Shown here piece after piece: positions 36,557 through 44,614 of a stretch of DNA of 64,000 bases. The position numbers were made by a program, and so were the translations under genes. The DNA is from Shewanella cutis (GTDB taxonomy: Bacteria; Pseudomonadota; Gammaproteobacteria; Enterobacterales; Shewanellaceae), in contig NZ_JACSDI010000016.1 in the NCBI RefSeq assembly GCF_022410515.1, forward strand, positions 24,641 to 88,640, written 5' to 3'. The notes beneath the pieces were generated by a model. That model saw only the letters and a program-made list of their open reading frames with translations. It was not told where the DNA came from and did no database searches. Within the stretch, counting starts at the first letter, position 1; each line of letters opens with the position of its first letter.

Positions 36557-36913
36557 ATGCTAAAGATTACGAGCAAACAATTAGAAGTAACTGCCCCAAT
36601 CCGTGAACGCATTGAAAGCCGTTTCGAGAAACTTTCTAGGCACGATGTGCAGTTAATTAATCCCCATGTCATTATCACCGAGGAGAAACCTGGTTTCAAA
36701 ATTGAAGCATCGGTTGGCATCCCAAATGGAGAACTTTTTGCTCAAGCTAAACACGATAATCTTTATGCCGCAATCACTGCTATGGGTCAAAAATTAGAGA
36801 AACAGCTCAATCGATTAACCCATAAACCCGAGGCACAACGTTTTGCATCAATTGATCACCCAGAAGAAGCAATAAATGTAGAGGATGATTACGAGGAGGA
36901 AGATGCAGCCTAA
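36557..36913 (+). CDS. raiA: ribosome-associated inhibitor RaiA (YfiA)
   Basis: A 118-residue cold-shock and stationary-phase factor that binds the 30S decoding region and blocks translation. MLKITSKQLEVTAPIRERI, INPHVIITEEKPGF and GQKLEKQLNRLTHKPEA match YfiA closely, and an acidic tail (EDDYEEEDAA) follows. A paralogue, HPF-like, lies at 18227. AGAAGG lies about ten bases before the ATG. It stands alone, with the long AT-rich gap to its right. Confidence 0.93.
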   Translation: MLKITSKQLEVTAPIRERIESRFEKLSRHDVQLINPHVIITEEKPGFKIEASVGIPNGELFAQAKHDNLYAAITAMGQKLEKQLNRLTHKPEAQRFASIDHPEEAINVEDDYEEEDAA

Positions 36914-37985
36914 TTTACTCGGTGTTAGAGCGTTAGAGCAAGACCACATCACTTCGAGAGATATAAAGTAGATACAGTTTATAGATCACATTTTTACACA
37001 ATTTTGAAAGATGCTTTAATAGTTGTTAAAACAGTGTGGTTCTTTGAATAACTACTACACTTTACTAAGTGACATCAGAATCGAAGTGATGTGAATTTAT
37101 AAAAATACATTAAGCACTATAAAAAGGAGCCTTGAAAGCACAAAACCACAAGATATCAGCAACTTAAAATTTATCCATATATCAAAACATTAGTATTAAA
37201 TTGAACAATTTAATTTATTTATGGTTTAACACTAAATGGAGGACTGAAGAAAAATAGAAATTTATGACTCACTGAAGACTCATTAATTGGGATTGTAAGC
37301 AAACCACCACTAGGGAGTTGTCTGTTACATCGTTTCCAGAATTAGATCCATACTCTTAAACAGCCACATGTTACAAGCAAATTGCCATAGCTAAATAGAT
37401 GTTAACACCGAGAGAAGAGGACGTTATAAATACCGTTAGAATTTTTAAGCACTACATTGATAGTTTTGTAATTTAATTTCGAACAATCAAAAAATATTAG
37501 GAGGTTAATAGTATTATCGGCAATATAAGCAGGCGCGAATGTTGCTTTGGGTTGGTAAGAAGAATCTAAATAATATGGAACAAGGCTCGCTGCTTAACAG
37601 CAAATATACTAAGTACCTATGTGTACTAATCTTAGCCAATATTCTTTATTTACATTCTTGTTTTTGAATCATGAGTTACAGTGTTTAATAAACGAAAATT
37701 CGTGGTAAAGGGTATAGATTCGTTTATTCAAAGAGTAAGCAAATACATTCTTTAATGTTAACCACACCTAAAAACGAGGAGGAACAGTTTGCTTGACCAA
37801 TTTATCAACCAGCGCACCTTCGGGTGCGCTTTAATTTTTCCTGTTTACATCTCTATATCCTAATTATTAGATAAACCATTCTCGCGAATTTAGTACTCAA
37901 AACCCACATACCAAACATTAACCCCGCCTGAGTTTTAGTGTAAACTTATCCGTTCGTCTATAACTTTAAGCAAGGCATTGAAATC
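36914..37985. other. 1.07-kb AT-rich region without a recognised gene
   Basis: No open frame with coding character was found on either strand. Four things stand out. A 13-base perfect inverted repeat (CACATCACTTCGA at 36945 and TCGAAGTGATGTG at 37081) bounds about 149 bases. A ten-base inverted repeat (AATAAACGAA at 37687, TTCGTTTATT at 37719) lies further right. Several purine-rich GGAGG-like sites occur at about 37237, 37500 and 37779. A UUCG-loop terminator at 37811 has no gene in front of it. In many relatives pepA precedes holC; it is absent here. Confidence 0.5.
37811..37840 (+). terminator. UUCG-loop terminator with no gene in front
   Basis: Stem AGCGCACC / GGTGCGCT around TTCG, followed by TTAATTTTT. 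It lies about 150 bases before holC. It implies a transcript entering from the left, perhaps a small RNA or a very short TTG-started frame behind GAGGAGG at about 37778. Confidence 0.8.
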
Positions 37986-38450
37986 ATGACACAAGCGCTG
38001 TTTTATCTGATGCCACCAACGGGCGAAAACACAGCTCTGAGTGATTTATACCAATTGGCTTGCCGCCTATCCCAACGAGCGTTTATAGATCAACAACAGG
38101 TCTACATTCATTGCCAAGATAAAAATGTAGCCTTCGAAATTGACGAGTTATTGTGGCAGTTTGATCCCAGTGCTTTTGTCCCACACAACCTAAAAGGTGA
38201 AGGCCCAACCACTGGTTCACCCGTTGAAATCGGTTTTGATCGACTTGGACCTAACAAAAGTCGCCAACTTCTGATTAATCTTGCAGACCAAGTACCGCCA
38301 TTTGCGGTAAACTTTGGTCAAATCTTCGATTTTGTGGCTAATGACGACCAACATAAAGCGATAGCACGTGAACGCTACCGCCAATACCGTGGCCTAGGGA
38401 TTGAATTAACAACCCAAAATTTAGCGACACATCCACTTAATTTAGTTTGA
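37986..38450 (+). CDS. holC: DNA polymerase III chi subunit
   Basis: A 154-residue subunit of the clamp-loader assembly that links to single-stranded-DNA-binding protein. Recognised by ALFYLMPPTG at the start, LACRLSQRAFIDQQQVYIHC, and LLWQFDPSAFVPHNL, the family core, and by its place directly before valS (15 bases apart). AAGG lies about ten bases before the ATG. Confidence 0.92.
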   Translation: MTQALFYLMPPTGENTALSDLYQLACRLSQRAFIDQQQVYIHCQDKNVAFEIDELLWQFDPSAFVPHNLKGEGPTTGSPVEIGFDRLGPNKSRQLLINLADQVPPFAVNFGQIFDFVANDDQHKAIARERYRQYRGLGIELTTQNLATHPLNLV

Positions 38451-38465
38451 GACAGATACGTTCCC

Positions 38466-41342
38466 ATGGAAAAAACATACGATCCTCAGTCCATTGAGCA
38501 GACTCTTTACCAAAACTGGGAAGAGAAAGGTTATTTTAAACCCCACGGCGATGCCTCACAGGGCAACTATTGCATCATGATCCCGCCGCCCAACGTGACG
38601 GGTAGCCTGCACATGGGTCACGCTTTCCAAGATACCATCATGGATACCTTGATCCGCTACCAACGTATGAAGGGTAAAAACACCCTGTGGCAAGTCGGCA
38701 CAGATCACGCAGGTATTGCGACTCAGATGCTGGTTGAGCGTAAGCTTGAAGCAGAAGAAGGCAAGAGCCGCCATGACCTTGGCCGCGATGCTTTCATGGA
38801 AAAAGTATGGGAATGGAAAGCGCAATCGGGTGGCACCATCACTAAGCAGCTACGTCGTATGGGCGCGTCTGTGGATTGGGACCGTGAGCGCTTCACTATG
38901 GACGAAGGCTTGTCAAAAGCCGTTCAAGAAGTGTTTGTCCGTCTCTACGAAGACGATTTAATTTACCGTGGTAAACGCTTAGTAAACTGGGATCCTAAAC
39001 TGCATACCGCAATTTCTGATCTCGAAGTGGAAAACAAAGAGAAACAAGGCCATATGTGGCATCTGCGTTATCCATTAGCCGATGGCGAATTAACCGCAGA
39101 CGGTAAAGATTACTTAGAAGTGGCCACCACGCGTCCGGAAACCATGCTGGGCGATAGTGCAGTGGCGGTTCACCCTGATGATGAACGTTATCAAGCATTG
39201 ATTGGCAAATATATTCTGCTGCCTATCGTCAATCGTCGCATCCCAATCGTTGCCGATGATTATGTGGATATGGCTTTTGGTACAGGTTGTGTGAAAATCA
39301 CTCCTGCCCACGACTTTAACGACTATGAAGTCGGTAAACGTCACAAGCTGCCCATGTTCAACGTGTTGACCTTAGATGCGGCCATTCGCGCATCAGCAGA
39401 AGTGGTTAACACCGATGGCACCATCAACACCAGCTTAGATGGCAGCCTACCTGAGCGTTATGCAGGTTTAGATCGTTTCAAAGCCCGTGATGCCATCGTT
39501 GCCGAGTTTGAAACCTTAGGCCTGCTCGAGAAAATCGCGCCACACGGCTTAAAAGTGCCCTACGGTGACCGCTCTGGTGTAGTTATCGAGCCAATGCTGA
39601 CCGACCAATGGTACGTTGCCGTTGCGCCTATGGCGAAAACCGCTATCGAAGCCGTTGAAAATGGCGATATTAAGTTCGTGCCACAGCAGTACGAAAACAT
39701 GTACTTCTCTTGGATGCGCGACATTCAAGATTGGTGTATCTCTCGCCAATTATGGTGGGGGCACCGCATCCCTGCTTGGTACGACACAAACGGTAAGGTC
39801 TATGTAGGCCGCACCGAAGCAGAAGTGCGTGCTAAGCACAATATCGATGATGCAATCGCCCTACGCCAAGATGAAGATGTATTGGATACTTGGTTCAGCT
39901 CAGCGCTGTGGACATTCTCCACCTTAGGCTGGCCTGACAATGTTGAAGATTTAAAAACCTTCCATCCAACCGACGTGTTGGTAACGGGTTTTGACATCAT
40001 CTTCTTCTGGGTTGCCCGTATGATCATGATGACCATGCACTTCATCAAAGATGAAGATGGTAAACCACAAGTCCCATTCAAAACCGTCTACGTGACGGGT
40101 CTTATCCGCGATGAAGCGGGTAACAAGATGTCAAAATCTAAGGGCAACGTGCTTGACCCATTAGATATGATCGACGGTATCGATCTAGAAGCCCTCGTTG
40201 AAAAACGCACTGGCAACATGATGCAGCCACAATTGGCCGCCAAGATCGAAAAGAGCACCCGTAAAGAATTCGAAAATGGTATCGAAGCCCACGGTACTGA
40301 TGCCCTGCGCTTTACCCTAGCGGCAATGGCCTCAACGGGCCGTGATATCAACTGGGATATGAAACGTTTAGACGGTTACCGCAGCTTCTGTAACAAACTT
40401 TGGAACGCGTCACGCTACGTGTTGATGAATACCGAAGGCCAAGATTGCGGCCCGAACTCTCCGGACTACCAAGGCGGCGAGATGGAACTGTCACTGGCAG
40501 ATCGCTGGATCATCGGTTTATTCAACCAAACCGTGAAAACTTACGATGAGCACATGGCAAGCTACCGTTTCGATCTTGCCGCTAACACGCTGTACGAGTT
40601 CACTTGGAACCAGTTCTGCGATTGGTATTTAGAGTTAACTAAGCCTGTCCTGCAAAACGGCACCGAAGCGCAAATGCGTGGTACGCGCCATACCTTGGTC
40701 AATGTGTTAGAAGCGATGCAACGTCTGATGCACCCAATGATGCCATACATCACTGAAACCATCTGGCAACGCGTTAAACCGCTGACTGGCGCCCAAGGCG
40801 ACACCATTATGCTGGCGCCTTTCCCTGCATTTGATGCAGCTAAAGTGGATGCGACCGCAATGGCCGACCTCGAGTGGGTTAAGCAAGTGATTGTGGCGGT
40901 GCGTAACATTCGAGCAGAGCTTAATATTGCGCCTTCTAAGCCATTAAATGCTTTACTGCGTGGCGTCAGTGCTCAAGATAAAGCCCGCATTGAAGCTAAC
41001 CAAGCCTTCTTCACCACACTGGCACGCTTAGAAAGTATGACCATTCTGGATGAAGGTAAAACAGCGCCTATGTCGACCACAGGCCTCATTGGCGAAATGG
41101 AATTATTAATTCCGATGGCAGGCCTGGTGGATGTGGCGGCCGAAATGGCTCGTATCGACAAGCAGCTTGAAAAGCTGACCCAAGAAATTGCCCGTATCGA
41201 AGGTAAACTATCCAATGAAGGTTTCGTCGCAAAAGCGCCACCAGCCGTTATTGATAAAGAGCGCGCCAAAATGGCCGATCTCAGCCGCGATATTGACAAG
41301 TTAACAGAGCAAAAAGCGGAATTTGCTAAGTTAGAAGCATAA
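38466..41342 (+). CDS. valS: valyl-tRNA synthetase
   Basis: Class I aminoacyl-tRNA synthetase of 958 residues. The HIGH motif is HMGH at 49-52 (PPPNVTGSLHMGH) and KMSKS is at about 554-558 (GNKMSKSKGN). The editing domain lies between, with TTRPETMLGDSAVAVHP. The C-terminal coiled-coil arm typical of ValS (AAEMARIDKQLEKL) closes the chain. It is co-transcribed with holC and has its own terminator. Confidence 0.98.
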   Translation: MEKTYDPQSIEQTLYQNWEEKGYFKPHGDASQGNYCIMIPPPNVTGSLHMGHAFQDTIMDTLIRYQRMKGKNTLWQVGTDHAGIATQMLVERKLEAEEGKSRHDLGRDAFMEKVWEWKAQSGGTITKQLRRMGASVDWDRERFTMDEGLSKAVQEVFVRLYEDDLIYRGKRLVNWDPKLHTAISDLEVENKEKQGHMWHLRYPLADGELTADGKDYLEVATTRPETMLGDSAVAVHPDDERYQALIGKYILLPIVNRRIPIVADDYVDMAFGTGCVKITPAHDFNDYEVGKRHKLPMFNVLTLDAAIRASAEVVNTDGTINTSLDGSLPERYAGLDRFKARDAIVAEFETLGLLEKIAPHGLKVPYGDRSGVVIEPMLTDQWYVAVAPMAKTAIEAVENGDIKFVPQQYENMYFSWMRDIQDWCISRQLWWGHRIPAWYDTNGKVYVGRTEAEVRAKHNIDDAIALRQDEDVLDTWFSSALWTFSTLGWPDNVEDLKTFHPTDVLVTGFDIIFFWVARMIMMTMHFIKDEDGKPQVPFKTVYVTGLIRDEAGNKMSKSKGNVLDPLDMIDGIDLEALVEKRTGNMMQPQLAAKIEKSTRKEFENGIEAHGTDALRFTLAAMASTGRDINWDMKRLDGYRSFCNKLWNASRYVLMNTEGQDCGPNSPDYQGGEMELSLADRWIIGLFNQTVKTYDEHMASYRFDLAANTLYEFTWNQFCDWYLELTKPVLQNGTEAQMRGTRHTLVNVLEAMQRLMHPMMPYITETIWQRVKPLTGAQGDTIMLAPFPAFDAAKVDATAMADLEWVKQVIVAVRNIRAELNIAPSKPLNALLRGVSAQDKARIEANQAFFTTLARLESMTILDEGKTAPMSTTGLIGEMELLIPMAGLVDVAAEMARIDKQLEKLTQEIARIEGKLSNEGFVAKAPPAVIDKERAKMADLSRDIDKLTEQKAEFAKLEA

Positions 41343-41361
41343 AAGCTAACTCACGTCCCCT

Positions 41362-41389
41362 AAGGGCTGTTTCATACAGCCCTTTTTTA
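41362..41389 (+). terminator. terminator of holC-valS
   Basis: Stem AAGGGCTGT / ACAGCCCTT, short loop, followed by TTTTATT, 20 bases after the valS stop. Confidence 0.92.
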
Positions 41390-41479
41390 TTGGCAACAAT
41401 CAGCGCATTTACCACATCACCTTTTGTCCCGTAAGAATCTTCCTGATAGACCCCGTCACTCTTATTTAATATGTAGTGG

Positions 41480-41744
41480 TACCAATCGTATTAAATATCT
41501 GTTCATTCAGCGGGAATTCAACGCGCTTTAGACAAGGCAAAGGCTTGAAGGCATAGTGGTGCCTTAAACGCAGTATAAAGCGCGTTGCCATACCGTGAAC
41601 ATCACCCGCCCTTTGGGAGCCACACAGGCATCCCACTCCGGTGTTGCATTGACTTAAAAGGGAATGACCATTTCTGCGTCAATACGCCTTGGATTGAAAT
41701 GCCTGTGAGGCTCTGAACTGATTAGATATTTAATGTGATTGGTA
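41480..41744. repeat. 265-bp MITE-like element with terminal and nested inverted repeats
   Basis: The ends are inverted copies of each other: TACCAATCGTATTAAATATC on the left and, on the opposite strand, TACCAATCACATTAAATATC on the right, about 25 bases with four mismatches. Inside are two further hairpins. The first is CAACGCGCTTTA at 41519 with TAAAGCGCGTTG at 41576. The second is CACAGGCAT at 41623 with ATGCCTGTG at 41699, extended by GAGCC/GGCTC. It contains no gene. A second, partial copy of the right end (AATGTAATTGGTATTA) follows at about 41750-41766. The form is that of a non-autonomous transposable repeat, and it resembles intergenic repeats I recall from Shewanella genomes. Confidence 0.75.
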
Positions 41745-41782
41745 TTAATTAATGTAATTGGTATTAGCGAGATAAAATCAAA

Positions 41783-41813
41783 TAAAAAAGCCCTGCAACT
41801 CATTGCAGGGCTT
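41783..41813 (-). terminator. terminator of the tRNA operon
   Basis: Stem AAGCCCTGCAA / TTGCAGGGCTT with a four-base loop and six T on the minus strand, 20 bases after the last tRNA gene. Confidence 0.92.
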
Positions 41814-41832
41814 ATCTAAATCTATCAATAGA

Positions 41833-41909
41833 TGGTGCGCGTGGAAGGATTCGAACCTCCGACCGCCTGGTTCGTAGCCAGGTACTCTATCCAGCTGAGC
41901 TACACGCGC
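41833..41909 (-). tRNA. tRNA-Arg (ACG), copy 1
   Basis: 77 bases with encoded CCA. The anticodon loop reads CTACGAA between CTGG and CCAG, giving ACG. Acceptor stem GCGCGTG / CACGCGC; T-loop form TTCGAATC. Last gene of the operon. Confidence 0.97.
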
Positions 41910-42004
41910 TAAATCGATCATTTGAGTTGCTAACTCATAAACAGACTAGAGTCTAGAAGAAGCACTTTAGTCTCGCAAATTAAATCTATCCAAAAGCAAT
42001 AGAA

Positions 42005-42096
42005 TGGCGGAGAAGGAGGGATTCGAACCCTCGATGGGAGATAAAGCCCATACTCCCTTAGCAGGGGAGCGCCTTCGGCCACTCGGCCACCTCTCC
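42005..42096 (-). tRNA. tRNA-Ser (GCT), copy 1
   Basis: 92 bases with encoded CCA, acceptor GGAGAGG / CTTCTCC, long variable arm as in serine tRNAs, anticodon GCT within CTCCCCTGCTAAGGGAG. Confidence 0.97.
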
Positions 42097-42132
42097 GCAA
42101 AATCTGCATTTGTAAGCTATTGCTTACTAAAA

Positions 42133-42209
42133 TGGTGCGCGTGGAAGGAGTCGAACCTCCGACCGCCTGGTTCGTAGCCAGGTACTCTATCCAGCTGAGC
42201 TACACGCGC
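42133..42209 (-). tRNA. tRNA-Arg (ACG), copy 2
   Basis: 77 bases with CCA. Acceptor GCGCGTG as in copies 1, 4 and 6, but T-loop TTCGACTC as in copies 3 and 5, so it looks like a mosaic of the two types. Confidence 0.97.
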
Positions 42210-42251
42210 ATTTTTCATTTTGCTAACAAAGTCTTGGCTCTGTCGGCTAAT

Positions 42252-42328
42252 TGGTGCGCATGGAAGGAGTCGAACCTCCGACCGCCTGGTTCGTAGCCAG
42301 GTACTCTATCCAGCTGAGCTACATGCGC
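42252..42328 (-). tRNA. tRNA-Arg (ACG), copy 3
   Basis: 77 bases with CCA. Acceptor GCGCATG / CATGCGC, a compensated base-pair change relative to copy 1, and T-loop TTCGACTC. Confidence 0.97.
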
Positions 42329-42371
42329 ATTTTAAACTTTTATCTCAACACCTGAGCATTGAGATGTAATA

Positions 42372-42448
42372 TGGTGCGCGTGGAAGGATTCGAACCTCCG
42401 ACCGCCTGGTTCGTAGCCAGGTACTCTATCCAGCTGAGCTACACGCGC
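42372..42448 (-). tRNA. tRNA-Arg (ACG), copy 4
   Basis: 77 bases with CCA, same form as copy 1: acceptor GCGCGTG, T-loop TTCGAATC. Confidence 0.97.
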
Positions 42449-42531
42449 TTAAAAATACTTACTGAAGCAATTAACTACAAAATTTCGACTGAAATTCAAA
42501 CCTGATGAGTTAAACATAACTGATGCAGAAA

Positions 42532-42608
42532 TGGTGCGCATGGAAGGAGTCGAACCTCCGACCGCCTGGTTCGTAGCCAGGTACTCTATCCAGCTGAGCT
42601 ACATGCGC
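42532..42608 (-). tRNA. tRNA-Arg (ACG), copy 5
   Basis: 77 bases with CCA, same form as copy 3: acceptor GCGCATG, T-loop TTCGACTC. Confidence 0.97.
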
Positions 42609-42639
42609 GACTTGTACTTTATCTTGCTTTAATAAAAAA

Positions 42640-42716
42640 TGGTGCGCGTGGAAGGATTCGAACCTCCGACCGCCTGGTTCGTAGCCAGGTACTCTATCCA
42701 GCTGAGCTACACGCGC
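42640..42716 (-). tRNA. tRNA-Arg (ACG), copy 6
   Basis: 77 bases with CCA, same form as copies 1 and 4. Confidence 0.97.
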
Positions 42717-42736
42717 AGTTTTTTATCGTTAAGAAA

Positions 42737-42828
42737 TGGCGGAGAAGGAGGGATTCGAACCCTCGATGGGAGATAAAGCCCATACTCCCTTAGCAGGGGA
42801 GCGCCTTCGGCCACTCGGCCACCTCTCC
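42737..42828 (-). tRNA. tRNA-Ser (GCT), copy 2, first gene of the operon
   Basis: 92 bases with CCA, apparently identical to the copy at 42005. It is closest to the promoter. The order csrA, tRNA-Ser, tRNA-Arg repeats is also that of E. coli (serV-argVYZQ). Confidence 0.97.
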
Positions 42829-42843
42829 GTTTTCTTGGCGCAC

Positions 42844-42871
42844 ATATTACTGTTTGACGAAAATAAGTCAA
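42844..42871 (-). promoter_or_regulatory. stable-RNA promoter of the tRNA operon
   Basis: On the minus strand -35 TTGACT and -10 TAATAT are 16 bases apart, followed by the GC-rich discriminator GTGCGCC. Such discriminators are known to make stable-RNA promoters sensitive to ppGpp. The start site would fall about ten bases before the first tRNA. Confidence 0.8.
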
Positions 42872-42972
42872 ACCCTTTTTCTGAAACCGATTCCATTTGA
42901 ACTGTTTTTAATCACATTGCTGTTATATCAAGCCAATGTGTTGATTTACGCCAATCTTTCGGTTTCAAAAAT

Positions 42973-43003
42973 AAAAAAGTCAGTTAAAAAAACTGACTTT
43001 TTT
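42973..43003 (-). terminator. terminator of csrA
   Basis: Stem AAAAAAGTCAGTT / AACTGACTTTTTT with T-rich flanks on both sides, 30 bases after the csrA stop. Confidence 0.92.
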
Positions 43004-43032
43004 ATCTAGCTAATACGCGCATAAGCTTTGTA

Positions 43033-43230
43033 TTAAAAGTTACCGCCTTCTGAAGGCGTACCTGATTTTTCAGATTGAATGCGTTGGTAGATTTCTTCGC
43101 GGTGGACAGAAACCTCTTTCGGTGCATTCACACCAATACGCACTTGATTGCCTTTTACCCCTAGCACTGTAACTGTGACTTCATCACCAATCATCAGTGT
43201 TTCGCCAACACGACGAGTCAAAATCAGCAT
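43033..43230 (-). CDS. csrA: carbon storage regulator CsrA
   Basis: A 65-residue RNA-binding protein that acts as a global post-transcriptional regulator by binding GGA motifs. It begins [18 protein letters not shown] and includes [19 protein letters not shown], both near invariant, including the RNA-contacting Leu4 and Arg44. It lies downstream of alaS-lysC and has its own terminator. Confidence 0.98.
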
Positions 43231-43348
43231 TCGATAGCTCCTTTATGTCTTAATTCAGCTTACACACGGCACTCATCCGGTAGATGAGCTTATTATAGGG
43301 TCAGCTGAGTACAAATTAATAGTATTCAATACTCAAACAGTTATTTAA

Positions 43349-44605
43349 TTACACCTTATTTAGCTCGAAAGCGTGATGCAACGCCCGAACCGCCTTGTGC
43401 AAGTCCCTTTCATCGATCACAGTTGACAATTTACTCTCCGATGTCGAAAGTAACTTAGCATGAATTGTTTCGTTACCCAATACATCTAACATCTTAGTCA
43501 ATAATCCAACTTTTGCCTGTAAACCTTTGCCAACTAAAGACACTTTTGCACGTTGGCGCTCAACAATCAATTGCCCTAGATCAAGACTTTCACTTAAAAC
43601 CTCAAGCTCGTGCAATAAAATATCCACTTTAGCTTCGGCTAACATGAAACTGACTGACTCAACAGGAGAAATTTCATTCAATTTCAAAGGGGTGATAAAT
43701 TCAACATCTATCTCCAGTCGTGCCAAACAAGCCAATAGTGCTTGGTAACGCTCACTGCTGGTGAACAAACCTTCGATGGTCAACGTTGCTAAGGCTTTGT
43801 TGATCGCAATACCTTGTACAGATGCGGCCATAGCAAGCTCAGATTCATCACCAAATTGAATTAATGTACCTTGCCCAGCTTCGAAACTCGACAACACCCG
43901 AAGCGGTACTTTAAAACGCTGTGCATATTCAACAGAATCAGGATGAAGCACTTTAGCGCCTAATTTTGCCATTTCAAGCATGACGTCAAAACCAATCACA
44001 TCCAGACGCCTTGCGCTACTATCGATATTTGGGTCTGTCGTAAACACCCCTGGAACATCGGTAAATATCTGGCATTCATCGGCTCTTAACGCTGCGGCGA
44101 GCGCCACAGCCGTCGTATCGGAACCACCACGACCTAAGGTTGTTACATCGCCATTAGGATCGATCCCTTGAAACCCTGCCACAATCGGCACAATGCCTTG
44201 TTCGAGCAAGGACGTTAAGTACGCCGTATCGACGCTCTCAATAGTGGCACGACCAAACTGACTATTTGTATGGATTTGCACTTGATCGCCAGTGAGCGAT
44301 CTTGCCTTGATACCGCGACGCTGCAGTGCCATCGCCATCAACGCAATACTAATTTGCTCACCCGTTGAGACCAACATATCGAGTTCCCGCGCACTCGCGC
44401 GGGGATCGATTTGCGCCGCTAGCGCAAATAGCCTATTTGTCTCCCCTGCCATGGCAGAAAGAACTAATACTTGCTGCTCACCACTGTGAGCGGACTTTGC
44501 AATCTGTTCGGCAACCACTTCGATACGTTCAATTGAACCCACCGAAGTGCCACCAAACTTCTTCACAAAAAGCTTGCTACCACTAAGCTTTCGTTTTTCG
44601 AGCAC
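43349..44605 (-). CDS. lysC: aspartokinase (single-domain, lysine/methionine-type)
   Basis: A 418-residue monofunctional aspartate kinase. The kinase domain has FVKKFGGTSVGSIERI at 13-28, LVSTGEQIS and TLGRGGSDTTAVALAAAL. Two C-terminal ACT domains follow from about residue 265, with feedback inhibition expected. This alaS-linked form is separate from the ThrA fusion at 30193. The GTG start has GAGG five bases upstream. It begins nine bases after alaS, so both share a transcript, with csrA possibly read through. Confidence 0.93.
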   Translation of the reverse strand: MLEKRKLSGSKLFVKKFGGTSVGSIERIEVVAEQIAKSAHSGEQQVLVLSAMAGETNRLFALAAQIDPRASARELDMLVSTGEQISIALMAMALQRRGIKARSLTGDQVQIHTNSQFGRATIESVDTAYLTSLLEQGIVPIVAGFQGIDPNGDVTTLGRGGSDTTAVALAAALRADECQIFTDVPGVFTTDPNIDSSARRLDVIGFDVMLEMAKLGAKVLHPDSVEYAQRFKVPLRVLSSFEAGQGTLIQFGDESELAMAASVQGIAINKALATLTIEGLFTSSERYQALLACLARLEIDVEFITPLKLNEISPVESVSFMLAEAKVDILLHELEVLSESLDLGQLIVERQRAKVSLVGKGLQAKVGLLTKMLDVLGNETIHAKLLSTSESKLSTVIDERDLHKAVRALHHAFELNKV

Positions 44606-44614
44606 AACAACCTC

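Noticed and set aside
36914..37840. CsrB/CsrC-like RNA suggested by GGA motifs in the AT-rich gap
   Set aside because: Only about eleven GGA motifs over 900 bases, not in repeated hairpin loops; too sparse for a CsrA sponge.
41833..42828. CRISPR-like array because of regularly spaced similar sequence
   Set aside because: The repeats are complete tRNA genes with CCA ends and anticodons.
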